NCBI RefSeq assembly: GCF_963691685.1
Contig: NZ_OY829290.1
Location: 3,100,001 to 3,164,000 of the forward strand
From: Thalassovita sp.
GTDB taxonomy: Bacteria > Pseudomonadota > Alphaproteobacteria > Rhodobacterales > Rhodobacteraceae
Direction of reading: 5' to 3'
DNA: 64,000 nucleotides
Both the position numbers and the translations under genes were made by a program. Below the pieces are notes generated by a model. That model ran no database searches. It was given only the letters and a program-made list of their open reading frames with translations, and was not told the origin of the DNA. This document shows, piece by piece, positions 34,546-42,731 of this stretch (its first letter is position 1; every line of letters starts with the position of its first letter).

Positions 34546-35564
34546 CCCTGTTGCTGCTGGTGTTGTGGCTACCTGCCCTGCCCGCCCGCGCCTTTGAGGT
34601 GGAAGATCACGTGCGCTTTGAAAGCGCGCTGGAGATGGAGGTGTTGAAGCTGCTGTCGATCACCGATCTGGCCACGTTTGAGCCGCTGATCAAGGACTAT
34701 CAGCGGCTGAACCCAACGGTGACGGTGGACTACACCCAAGTGTCATCGCGTGAACTGTACAAGGCCGTGACCGCGCAGGAAGAACCCTTTGATCTGGCGA
34801 TTTCCTTTGCGATGGATCTGCAGATGAAACTGGCCAATGACGGGCTGAGCCAGCCCTATCAATCCCGCATCAGCCGCGCCGCACCAGCCTGGTCGCGCTG
34901 GCGGCATGAGGTTTTTGGTTTCACCGCAGAACCCATCGTCGCCGTCATCTCAGAAAGCGGTTTTGACGGCCTCGCCCTGCCGCAGACCCGGCAGGAGCTG
35001 ATTGCGCTTATGCGGGAAAACCCCGACCGTTTCAGCGGCAAGGTGGGCACCTATGACATTCGCACCGTCGGCACTGGTTATCTGCTGGGCACGCAGGACG
35101 CCAACAGCTCCGAAGCGTACTGGCGGCTGGCCGAGGTCATGGGATCGCTGGATCCGCAGCTATATTGTTGTTCCAGTCAGATGATCGATGACATCCGCGA
35201 TGGGGACTTGCTGCTGGCCTATAATGTGCTGGAAAGCTACGCGCGGTCGCGCCTGCAGGAAGAGGATGACGCCCAGATCCTCAGGATGCAGGATTTCACC
35301 CATGTGGCGCTGCGCTCTGCGCTGATCCCGGTCAATGCCGAAAACCCCGATCTGGGTGGCAGCTTCATTGACTATCTGCTGGGCCCCAATGGTCAGGCGA
35401 TGCTGGAGCGTGAGACGGATTTTCCACCGCTCAGCAGCTATGATGCAGCCTCCAGCGGGCCGCTGCGCCCGATCCGCTTTGGCGTCACGCTGCTGGCCAA
35501 TCTGGACCGGCTGATGCGAGACCGGTTCATCGGCGCCTGGGAAGGGGCGCTGCGGTTAAAGTGA
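34512..35564 (+). CDS. Periplasmic binding protein overlapping tctE, probable accessory sensor
   Basis: This 350-residue protein has a signal peptide (about 1-27, ending PARA) and the fold-2 periplasmic binding protein pattern of Fe(III)/AfuA-type proteins: LLSITDLATFEPLIKDYQRLNPTVTVDY, FDLAISFAMDLQMKLANDG, LLAYNVLESYA and FIDYLLGPNGQAML. No ABC permease or ATPase follows. The 34-base overlap with tctE suggests it presents ligand to the kinase, forming a three-component sensor. Start has GAGGGTGG upstream. Ligand unknown; the sensor role is inferred. Confidence 0.8.
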   Translation: MRKLVFSKLPLTLLLLVLWLPALPARAFEVEDHVRFESALEMEVLKLLSITDLATFEPLIKDYQRLNPTVTVDYTQVSSRELYKAVTAQEEPFDLAISFAMDLQMKLANDGLSQPYQSRISRAAPAWSRWRHEVFGFTAEPIVAVISESGFDGLALPQTRQELIALMRENPDRFSGKVGTYDIRTVGTGYLLGTQDANSSEAYWRLAEVMGSLDPQLYCCSSQMIDDIRDGDLLLAYNVLESYARSRLQEEDDAQILRMQDFTHVALRSALIPVNAENPDLGGSFIDYLLGPNGQAMLERETDFPPLSSYDAASSGPLRPIRFGVTLLANLDRLMRDRFIGAWEGALRLK

Positions 35565-35714
35565 CCGGCTAAATGCACCAATCGACGCCTGGGTGATTGG
35601 CATCATAGGGCGATGTGCCGAAGGTCAAAAATGGGATTTTCTATCAGAAGCGGCCAAACAACGTCGCCATAAAAGCAAACACTTACCGTAGAGCGCATCG
35701 AGAGGGTCATACGC

Positions 35715-35746
35715 TGCCACCGCCCCTAAAGAGCGGTGGCAAACTT
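35715..35746. terminator. Hairpin in convergent gap before nrdJ 3' end
   Basis: TGCCACCGC (35715-35723) pairs with GCGGTGGCA (35733-35741), a perfect nine-base stem followed on the plus strand by AACTTTT. It is a reasonable terminator for the tctD-tctE-binding protein transcript, 150 bases after its stop. Confidence 0.6.
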
Positions 35747-35759
35747 TTCATGGTCAGAG

Positions 35760-35786
35760 TTGCAATTTAAGCTGGTCAAATTGCAA
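35760..35786. repeat. AT-rich inverted repeat
   Basis: TTGCAATTT (35760-35768) and AAATTGCAA (35778-35786) form a perfect nine-base inverted repeat with a nine-base spacer, between the binding-protein gene and nrdJ. It could be a second terminator hairpin or a binding site; no function is evident. Confidence 0.5.
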
Positions 35787-35791
35787 ACTGA

Positions 35792-35819
35792 TGTGAGCTT
35801 TCACAAGGACACGCTCACA
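35792..35819 (-). terminator. Weak hairpin just after nrdJ
   Basis: TGTGAGC (35792-35798) and GCTCACA (35813-35819) pair across a 14-base loop directly downstream of the nrdJ stop at 35827. The stem is short and there is no T run, so only a weak call. Confidence 0.3.
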
Positions 35820-35826
35820 CGTCGCC

Positions 35827-38094
35827 TCACCCACACTTGGAGTGACCGCAGCTCATGCAGGTCATACAGCCTTCGACCATTTGCAGATCAAACTGACCGC
35901 AGCTGGGGCAGGCTTTGCCACGGGGCGCTTCGCCTACGGCCATAACTTCGGCCTGAGGGTCCGTTTTCAGCCCCATGCCTTCGCCTTCGATGAAGTTGAT
36001 GCGGATCAGGTGTTCCTCGATCACGCCACCAATCGCGGCCAGGATCGAGGGGATGTATTTGCCCTGCATCCAGGCGCCGCCACGGGGATCAAAGACCGCC
36101 TTCAACTCTTCCACTACAAAGCTGACATCGCCGCCGCGACGGAACACGGCCGAGATCATCCGGGTCAGCGCCAGCGTCCAGGCGTAGTGCTCCATGTTCT
36201 TGGAGTTGATGAAGACCTCAAACGGACGGCGATGGCCGCCGATGATCACATCATTGATGGTCAAGTAGATCGCATGTTCCGAATCCGGCCACTTCAGCTT
36301 GTAGGTATGACCTTCCAGCGCCTCGGGACGGTCCAGCGGCTCAGCCATGTATATGACATCCGCGCCGGCATCGACCTCAGGCGTTTTCTCTTCGCTTTCG
36401 CTGACCGACAGAACCGAACCGGTGATGTCATTGGGGCGATAGGTGGTGCAGCCCTTACAGCCGGTCTCATAGGCCTCCATATAGACCTCTTTGAACTGCT
36501 CAAAGCTGATGTCTTCGGGGCAGTTGATGGTCTTGGAGATGGAGCTGTCGACCCATTTTTGCGCCGCCGCCTGCATTTTGACGTGGGCCAACGGGGCCAG
36601 CGTCTGGGCGTTGGTGAAATGGCTGGGCAGTTCGGCATCTTCGCCAAACTTGTCGCGGTACATTTTCACCGCGTAATCCACCACTTCCTCTTCGGTGCGC
36701 GAGCCGTCTTTCTGCAACACCTTGCGGGTGTAGCTATAGGCAAAGACCGGCTCGATCCCCGAGGATACATTGCCCGCGTAGAGCGAGATGGTGCCCGTGG
36801 GCGCGATGGAGGTCAGCAGCGCGTTGCGAATGCCATGTTCGGCAATCGCGTCACGCACATCCTCATCCATCATCTGCATGGTGCCGGAGGCAAGGAATTT
36901 ATCCTTGTCATACAGTGGGAAGGCACCCTTTTCCTTGGCCAGTTCCACCGAGGCCAGATAGGAGGCACGCGCGATCTGGCGCAGCCATTCCTCACATTGG
37001 GCGGCGGCTTCATCGGTGCCGTATTCCAGACCAACCATCAAGAGCGCGTCGGCCAGACCGGTGACGCCCAGACCAATGCGGCGCTTGTTCTGCGCTTCTT
37101 GGGCCTGTTCGTGCAGCGGAAATTGCGAGACGTCCACAACGTTGTCCATCATTCGCACGGCAGTGGCCACCAGTGAGGTCATCTCTTCCAGATCCAGCGC
37201 CGCGTCCTTTTCAAACGGGTTGGCCACCAGACGCGCCAGGTTGATCGACCCCAGAAGGCAGGCACCATAGGGCGGCAGCGGCTGTTCGCCACAGGGGTTG
37301 GTCGCTGCGATGGTTTCCACGTAGCTGAGGTTGTTGGCCTTGTTAATCCGGTCGATGAAGATCACGCCCGGTTCTGCAAAATCATAGGTCGACTGCATGA
37401 TCTTGTTCCACAGATCACGCGCCTGAACGGTGTGATAGACCTTGCCGCCGTATTTCAGCTCCCACGGGCCGTCGGCCTTCACAGCTTCCATGAAGTCATC
37501 GGTGACCAGTACTGACAGGTTGAACATGCGCAGCCGGGCGCTGTCAGATTTGGCGGTGATGAAATCCTCAACATCCGGGTGGTCACAGCGCATGGTGGCC
37601 ATCATCGCGCCGCGGCGCGAGCCCGCCGACATGATGGTGCGGCACATGGCGTCCCAGACATCCATGAAAGACAGCGGGCCAGAGGCGTCAGCAGCAACGC
37701 CCGCCACAGGGGCGCCTTTGGGACGGATGGTCGAGAAGTCATAGCCGATACCACCGCCCTGCTGCATGGTCAGCGCGGCCTCTTTCAGCATGTCGAAAAT
37801 GCCGGACATGCTGTCAGGGATGGTGCCCATGACAAAACAGTTGAACAGGGTCACGCTGCGGCCGGTGCCAGCACCAGCGGTGATGCGGCCTGCGGGCAGA
37901 TATTTGAAATCTTCCAGCGCGCTGTAGAACTTGTCTTCCCAGATCTCAGGTTTCTTTTCCGCCTGCGCCAATGCGCGCGCGATGCGCCGCCAGCTGTCTT
38001 CCACGCTCCGGTCAATCGGGGTGCCGTCCTGTTCTTTAAGACGGTATTTCATATCCCAAATCTGCTCGGAAATGGGCGCGGCGAAACGAGTCAT
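35827..38094 (-). CDS. nrdJ: Class II (AdoCbl-dependent) ribonucleotide reductase
   Basis: This 755-residue enzyme reduces ribonucleotides to deoxyribonucleotides using adenosylcobalamin, without a separate radical subunit. Features are TLFNCFVMGTIPD with the first redox cysteine, GGGIGYDFSTIRP, the active-site ATNPCGEQPLPPYGAC, SIAPTGTISL, and a C-terminal swinging-arm/zinc region with CPSCGQF and CMTCMSCGHSKCG. ATG 38094 is chosen over the frame to 38169. A sigma-70-like promoter lies about 100 bases upstream. No cobalamin riboswitch was seen. Length is that of alphaproteobacterial NrdJ minus or without the largest insertions. Confidence 0.94.
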   Translation of the reverse strand: MTRFAAPISEQIWDMKYRLKEQDGTPIDRSVEDSWRRIARALAQAEKKPEIWEDKFYSALEDFKYLPAGRITAGAGTGRSVTLFNCFVMGTIPDSMSGIFDMLKEAALTMQQGGGIGYDFSTIRPKGAPVAGVAADASGPLSFMDVWDAMCRTIMSAGSRRGAMMATMRCDHPDVEDFITAKSDSARLRMFNLSVLVTDDFMEAVKADGPWELKYGGKVYHTVQARDLWNKIMQSTYDFAEPGVIFIDRINKANNLSYVETIAATNPCGEQPLPPYGACLLGSINLARLVANPFEKDAALDLEEMTSLVATAVRMMDNVVDVSQFPLHEQAQEAQNKRRIGLGVTGLADALLMVGLEYGTDEAAAQCEEWLRQIARASYLASVELAKEKGAFPLYDKDKFLASGTMQMMDEDVRDAIAEHGIRNALLTSIAPTGTISLYAGNVSSGIEPVFAYSYTRKVLQKDGSRTEEEVVDYAVKMYRDKFGEDAELPSHFTNAQTLAPLAHVKMQAAAQKWVDSSISKTINCPEDISFEQFKEVYMEAYETGCKGCTTYRPNDITGSVLSVSESEEKTPEVDAGADVIYMAEPLDRPEALEGHTYKLKWPDSEHAIYLTINDVIIGGHRRPFEVFINSKNMEHYAWTLALTRMISAVFRRGGDVSFVVEELKAVFDPRGGAWMQGKYIPSILAAIGGVIEEHLIRINFIEGEGMGLKTDPQAEVMAVGEAPRGKACPSCGQFDLQMVEGCMTCMSCGHSKCG

Positions 38095-38194
38095 AGGCTG
38101 CTGTCCTGTCTGTACGAGTATGGCGCAACTGCGCATTGTAATCGGAAATGTCCCCAGACCCCGGCACAAAGATCACGCGTGACAGGGGCCTCTA

Positions 38195-38223
38195 AAACTA
38201 GTGTGCAGCCCCATTGCGGTCAA
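38195..38223 (-). promoter_or_regulatory. Sigma-70-like promoter for nrdJ
   Basis: On the minus strand TTGACC (38223-38218) is followed after exactly 17 bases by TAGTTT (38200-38195), giving a -35/-10 pair with ideal spacing about 100 bases before the nrdJ start. I found no convincing pair of NrdR boxes. Confidence 0.55.
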
Positions 38224-38297
38224 CGGGATTTTATGAGCAAAAACACTTGATCTGGCGTTTGACCGGGTTATCTTCCACAAGCTGTTGGGGGTAAGTC

Positions 38298-38729
38298 ATG
38301 TATAACTTCACAAATCTCATCAAGCTCAGCGTCGGCACAGAGAGTGTTGACGGGCTGGCTGAATGGCAAAAAATCCCGCAGGTTCAAACCCCTGACGGAT
38401 TGCCGCGGCATGTCACACGGATGTGGCCGAAGCGGGAAAAAGAGATCCTGGCAGGCGGGTCGATTTATTGGGTCATCAAAGGTGTGATTCAGGCCCGCCA
38501 GCGCATTGTGCGGCTGGATGAGGTGACCGGCCAGGACGGGATCCGCCGCTGTGCCATCGTTCTGGACCCCGAGCTCTTCCGCACCGCCCCTGCCCCACGC
38601 CGCCCCTTCCAGGGCTGGCGCTACCTAAAACCCGAAGACAGCCCCCCCGACATGTCCGCCCAGCGCAGCAGCGATAATACGCTCCCCAGCGAACTGTCCG
38701 CCGCCTTGGCAGAGATCGGAGTGCTGTAG
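38298..38729 (+). CDS. DUF1489 family protein
   Basis: This 143-residue alphaproteobacterial protein belongs to DUF1489: NLIKLSVGTESVDGLAEWQ near the start, VTRMWPKREKEILAGGSIYWVIKG, and CAIVLDPELFRTAPAPRRPFQGWRYL near the end. Soluble, function unknown. It is divergent from nrdJ and ends in TAG. The conserved family supports a real gene; a role cannot be given. Confidence 0.9.
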   Translation: MYNFTNLIKLSVGTESVDGLAEWQKIPQVQTPDGLPRHVTRMWPKREKEILAGGSIYWVIKGVIQARQRIVRLDEVTGQDGIRRCAIVLDPELFRTAPAPRRPFQGWRYLKPEDSPPDMSAQRSSDNTLPSELSAALAEIGVL

Positions 38730-38771
38730 GCCGATAGGCGTCTTCGCAAACCGTTCGACACCGAAGACACG

Positions 38772-38799
38772 AAAAAACCGGCCCCGAGGGAGCCGGTTT
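38772..38799 (-). terminator. Terminator of first porin-like gene
   Basis: On the minus strand AAACCGGC pairs with GCCGGTTT (38792-38799 with 38775-38782) and runs into a six-T tract. It lies about 25 bases after the stop of the 38825-39694 gene and closely resembles the terminator of the second porin-like gene. Confidence 0.85.
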
Positions 38800-38824
38800 C
38801 ATTGTTGAAGAAGGGCCTGGTGAA

Positions 38825-39694
38825 TTAGCCCTCTCCTAAGTCCAACAGGAACGAATAATCTTTGAGTACCTTGCTGTAAGCACCGCGCGAGCCGCCGGCA
38901 ACATCAGCAGCCACGCCATCTGCCGGGGAAACAGAATTAGACTTGCCACCCAGCGGGATCGAGAACCCAAGAGTTGCGGTATCCACTTCGAACACGTCCT
39001 GTTTAAAACGGGCCACTTCCAAAGCGATGCTCATGCCGTTGCTCAGGGTGTAGGAACCGCCAAGGCTTACAGCGGTCAGGTCCTCATCAAAGGCGCCGCT
39101 GAGGCGCTGAACCGAACCGAAAACGCCAAAGGTGTCGTTAAGCTTATGGCTGACCGACAGGCCGAGATAATCAACGTCTTCATCAAAGTCGTCGAAAGTC
39201 GTGCGCGCAACCTCCGCCGCGAAATCAGTGTTGCCGCCCAGCGAATAGGTGCCACGGAAACCAAACTGATTGAAGTCTTCGCCAAAGGGCGACTCCATCG
39301 TGCCAAAGTAGGCCTCACCTGCGAAATTGCCCGCATCGTAGCCAGCAAACACACCGCGCGAGGCTACATCGACGCCAAAGGAAAAGCTCTCAGCAAAGAT
39401 ACCGGCGTTGAAACCGTTGCCAAAAGCATAACCCAAATCAATGTTGGCTTCATTCACATCCAGATCGATACCATCAAGCATATAGCGCTTGGTGCCAGCC
39501 GAAAGGTCAAGCAAGAGGCCGCTTTCACCACCATAGGAGAGATCAGCCTTTAATGAAGGTGAGGTGAAACTATCCCCGTATACATTCGAATCAAAGACCG
39601 AATAGGAGAAGTCAATCGACCCGGATACTTCTGCCAAGGCCGTACCCGGCACGGCAACGGTGACAGCAAGCGCGACAAGCCTGTACTTTTTCAT
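38825..39694 (-). CDS. Porin-like outer-membrane protein, copy 1
   Basis: This 289-residue protein has a signal peptide (about 1-21, ending ALA) and a beta-barrel pattern: EVSGSIDFSYSVFDS, LSYGGESGLLLDLSAG, then alternating strands such as GYAFGNGFNAGIFAESF and GSYTLSNGMSIALEVARF, ending near LGFSIPLGG, followed by a 45-residue tail. It resembles the porin family of alphaproteobacteria (Porin_4-type). Its terminal residues DLGEG lack the usual final aromatic residue, so the barrel may close at the earlier segment. A paralogue lies upstream. Substrate unknown. Confidence 0.75.
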   Translation of the reverse strand: MKKYRLVALAVTVAVPGTALAEVSGSIDFSYSVFDSNVYGDSFTSPSLKADLSYGGESGLLLDLSAGTKRYMLDGIDLDVNEANIDLGYAFGNGFNAGIFAESFSFGVDVASRGVFAGYDAGNFAGEAYFGTMESPFGEDFNQFGFRGTYSLGGNTDFAAEVARTTFDDFDEDVDYLGLSVSHKLNDTFGVFGSVQRLSGAFDEDLTAVSLGGSYTLSNGMSIALEVARFKQDVFEVDTATLGFSIPLGGKSNSVSPADGVAADVAGGSRGAYSKVLKDYSFLLDLGEG

Positions 39695-39838
39695 TTGATA
39701 TTCCCACAGTTAATTGCGTTCGTTGATTAACCTGAGAGCGAAGCATCCGCAATATATGCAGCCCTGGACTACAGCACCTGTGTTAGACGCGTCACAGGTA
39801 GAACTAAGGTGCTACGGTGTTTGGCAAGCTACCCCCCC

Positions 39839-39867
39839 AAAAAAAACCGGCCCCCAGTGGGAGCCGG
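39839..39867 (-). terminator. Terminator of second porin-like gene
   Basis: On the minus strand CCGGCTCCC pairs with GGGGGCCGG around a CACT loop and runs into eight T residues (plus-strand A tract 39839-39846). It is 26 bases downstream of the 39893-40789 gene and almost copies the terminator at 38772. Confidence 0.85.
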
Positions 39868-39892
39868 GCGGGCTGTTAGGTATTGGCCGATA

Positions 39893-40789
39893 TCAGAAGA
39901 ACAAGCTACCAGACGAATAGACCCGCTGGAGCGTGCTTCGGGTATTGCCCATGAGACTGCTGGCGCCAGAGTTAAGCGGCAGAGCTTTGCTGCCGTTGCC
40001 ACCCAGTGGCAAGGTCACACCAAGGCGCACCGTATTCACGTTCAGATCTCCGCCAACACCAGTGTCAAAGTTGTTACGGGCCAGTTCCAGCGACAGCAAT
40101 GCACCAACGCTGGAAATCGCGTCCAGACGATAGTCCACACCAATGCTGAACTCGGTCGCCTCGAAACCGCCATCATCGGTCGTTTCAGCCCGACGCAGAG
40201 CCCCATAGACGCCGAATTGATCATTGATTGCGTGGTTCACGCCCAAACCATAGAGGTTGAAGCCAGCGCCGTCTTCACGCATGAAGCCCACCTCACCCAA
40301 AAGCTGGGTCTGCTGCGATAAATTATAGCGGCCGAAGAAACTCACTTCATTAGCGTCTTGGCCATCAATCTCAACTTGACCGAGGGCCAGTTCTCCTTCG
40401 AACTCGCTACCCCCAAAACCAAACAGAAGGCCATAGGCATTGATATCCTCATCAGAGCCACCAACACCCAACCCCACACGGGCCAGATAGGCACCGACGC
40501 TGAAGCCATTGTTCAGGCTGTAGATTCCTTCAAGATTGATCCGGGTTATGTCGATCTCATCACCGCCACCGACATCCAGCCGGCGGAAGCCACCGCTCGC
40601 GCCAAAGGACAGGTTACCGGTTCCGGCATAGTTGAAGTCGAAGTCCAGGGAATACTCGTTGATCTCTTCGGATGCACCGTCGACTGTCGACCGGCCGAGA
40701 CCAACGGTTGCGGCACCGCTGATTTCTGCGGCGGCCATTGAAGGTAGTGCCAGCAGCGCTGCGGCTGCCAGGGGGAAGGCATACTTCAT
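39893..40789 (-). CDS. Porin-like outer-membrane protein, copy 2
   Basis: This 298-residue protein has a signal peptide (about 1-21, ending MAAA) and a barrel pattern parallel to copy 1: EISGAATVGLGRSTVDG, FDFNYAGTGNLSFGASGGF, GIYSLNNGFSVGAYLARVG and NTVRLGVTLPLGG, followed by a tail of about 35 residues ending in SLFF. The terminal Phe fits barrel assembly recognition. It is arranged in tandem with copy 1, each with its own near-identical terminator. Substrate unknown; sequence identity between copies is low. Confidence 0.75.
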   Translation of the reverse strand: MKYAFPLAAAALLALPSMAAAEISGAATVGLGRSTVDGASEEINEYSLDFDFNYAGTGNLSFGASGGFRRLDVGGGDEIDITRINLEGIYSLNNGFSVGAYLARVGLGVGGSDEDINAYGLLFGFGGSEFEGELALGQVEIDGQDANEVSFFGRYNLSQQTQLLGEVGFMREDGAGFNLYGLGVNHAINDQFGVYGALRRAETTDDGGFEATEFSIGVDYRLDAISSVGALLSLELARNNFDTGVGGDLNVNTVRLGVTLPLGGNGSKALPLNSGASSLMGNTRSTLQRVYSSGSLFF

Positions 40790-40953
40790 GATAAATACTC
40801 GCGTTATATATTGCTTTTAGTGCGCGCATGGTGCGCCTCCCCTGCCCTGACGGCAACCAGGGAAGGCACGCATAACAAAAAGTTGCGGCAGGACGGCCAC
40901 AAATTCACGAATATTTCAACCAAAGATCAAGAAGACACTCAATACGAGCAACC

Positions 40954-41649
40954 CTAGATGAGGGCCAGCGTGCGACTCATCTCTTTGATCACGGCACGTT
41001 CTGAGTCGTTTGCTGCAGCCATACGCGAGCGGAACAAGGTCGCTTGCGACTTTAGGATGGTGGCGTCCGACAGGATCTTCAGGTGATTGGCGCGCAGCGT
41101 GTCCCCGGTTGAGGTGATGTCCGCCACGGCCTCGGCCGTTTCATTTTTCACCGTGCCTTCGGTGGCGCCTTGACTGTCGACCAGCTGATAATCCGCCACA
41201 CCGTGATCGCGCAGGAACTCGCGCACCAGTCGGTGATACTTGGTGGCAATACGCAGGCGGAACTTGTGGGTCTGGCGGAAGGCCGCAGCCGCCGCATCCA
41301 GATCATCCAGACTGTTCACATCAACCCAGGCATTGGGCACAGCCAGGATCAGATCGGCATGACCAAATCCCAGTTCCGCCAGCGGTTCCACCCGCTGTTC
41401 CCACTGGCCCAGCTTTTCGCGCACCAGATCGGTACCGGTGACGCCCAGGTGAATCCGCCCAGCTGCCAGTTCCCGCGGGATTTCCCCGGCAGAGAGCAGC
41501 ACCAGCTCAACCCCTGCAATGCCTTCAACCTTGCCGGCATATTCCCGGTCCGAGCCGCTGCGCGACAGGGAAATGCCGCGTTCGCCGAACCAGTCAAAGG
41601 TCTTTTCCATCAAACGCCCTTTGGAGGGCACGCCCAGCTTCACGCTCAT
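40954..41649 (-). CDS. hisG: ATP phosphoribosyltransferase, short form
   Basis: This 231-residue short-form HisG catalyses the first step of histidine synthesis, joining ATP and PRPP. Features are LGVPSKGRLMEKT at the start, AGRIHLGVTGTDLVRE, and the PRPP-binding DITSTGDTLRANHL near residue 175. Short HisG lacks the C-terminal regulatory domain and needs HisZ, which is the next gene upstream and overlaps by four bases. So the octameric HisG-HisZ complex is expected. Confidence 0.95.
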   Translation of the reverse strand: MSVKLGVPSKGRLMEKTFDWFGERGISLSRSGSDREYAGKVEGIAGVELVLLSAGEIPRELAAGRIHLGVTGTDLVREKLGQWEQRVEPLAELGFGHADLILAVPNAWVDVNSLDDLDAAAAAFRQTHKFRLRIATKYHRLVREFLRDHGVADYQLVDSQGATEGTVKNETAEAVADITSTGDTLRANHLKILSDATILKSQATLFRSRMAAANDSERAVIKEMSRTLALI

Positions 41650-42731
41650 TGGTCAGCCTCCAGCGCAATCAACAGGTCCGGGCGGATCACGCCGCCGACC
41701 GCAGGGATATCGCGCCCCTGCCCCAGCACACGACACAGCGCGTCATAGCGCCCCCCGGTGGCCACAGCGGGCAAATCAGGGCGGCTGGCGGCGTGGAAGC
41801 CAAAGACAAAACCGTCATAATATTCCATCGAGGTGCGGCCATAGCTGGCCTCAAAATCCAGCGCCTCTACATCAACGCCACGTTTTTCCAGCGCCTTCAT
41901 CCGGCGCGCCAGACGCTCAACCGAGGCGCTGATCGCCGGCATATCCACCGCGATATCGCGCAGCTGTTCCAAAGCGTTGGGCAGGTTTTCCCGCACCCCC
42001 AGAATGGCATCAATCAGCGCCACATCACGTTCGGCCAGCGCTTCGGCCGCTGCATCTTCGCGCAGGGCGGCAATGCGGGCCTCTACCTCACGGCGGGAGC
42101 GCAGGCCGATGTCCGGCCCAGCCGCGGCAAAGGGATCTTCGGCAGCCAACAGCGCCGCGCGGGCCGCGGGCACGTCTACCCGGCCAGCATAACGGTCCAG
42201 CAATGCGCGGAACCGGCGCGGGCGCCAGATATGGCGGCGCAGAGCGGCTTTGCGCCGCTCGGTGGTCTGCAGGCCCTCGATCGCGGCGCGCAGCAGGCCG
42301 ATGTCACCACAGGCCGCCCGCAGCGGCTGGTTGCCCAGCGCATCACGGATGATCGCAAAGACCTCCGCATCCGCCTCAACCGGGTTTTCGCGGTCAAAAA
42401 CCTCATAGCCGACCTGCGTGTATTCATTGGCGCGGTCGGGATCATCTTCCTGACGGCGGAACACTTCGCCCGCGTAGGTGTAGCGTGCAGGTTCAGCCCC
42501 ATGAGCCATATGCATCTGCACCACCGGCACAGTGAAATCCGGGCGCAGCATCTGTTCGCCGCGCAGCGCGTCCGAGGTGACATAGGCGCGGCCCCGAATA
42601 TCCTCACCGTAAAGGTCCAACAGGACCTCAGCCGGTTGCAGGATATCCGTTTCCACCAACTGGGCGCCAGCGGCCTCAAACGAGGCACGCAGGGCCGCCG
42701 CGCGGGCGCGGATCTCAATCCGGTCAGGCAT
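41646..42731 (-). CDS. hisZ: ATP phosphoribosyltransferase regulatory subunit
   Basis: This 361-residue HisRS-like protein without tRNA synthetase function is the regulatory partner of short HisG. It shows RAAALRASFEAAGAQLVE, LLDLYGEDIRGRAYVTSD, RPDFTVPVVQMHMAHG, and a C-terminal ATGGRYDALCRVLG with IRPDLLIALE. The start at 42731 has AGGA eight bases upstream and overlaps the hisS stop by eight bases; a further ATG at 42740 is possible. The gene order hisS-hisZ-hisG with overlaps indicates one operon. Confidence 0.92.
   Translation of the reverse strand: MPDRIEIRARAAALRASFEAAGAQLVETDILQPAEVLLDLYGEDIRGRAYVTSDALRGEQMLRPDFTVPVVQMHMAHGAEPARYTYAGEVFRRQEDDPDRANEYTQVGYEVFDRENPVEADAEVFAIIRDALGNQPLRAACGDIGLLRAAIEGLQTTERRKAALRRHIWRPRRFRALLDRYAGRVDVPAARAALLAAEDPFAAAGPDIGLRSRREVEARIAALREDAAAEALAERDVALIDAILGVRENLPNALEQLRDIAVDMPAISASVERLARRMKALEKRGVDVEALDFEASYGRTSMEYYDGFVFGFHAASRPDLPAVATGGRYDALCRVLGQGRDIPAVGGVIRPDLLIALEADQ

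Noticed and set aside
35842..37176. 444-codon plus-strand frame
   Set aside because: It is the antisense shadow of nrdJ, whose motifs are unambiguous on the other strand.
38095..38297. Cobalamin riboswitch or NrdR boxes upstream of nrdJ
   Set aside because: I found no B12-box-like sequence and no paired NrdR-type palindromes, only a sigma-70-like promoter.
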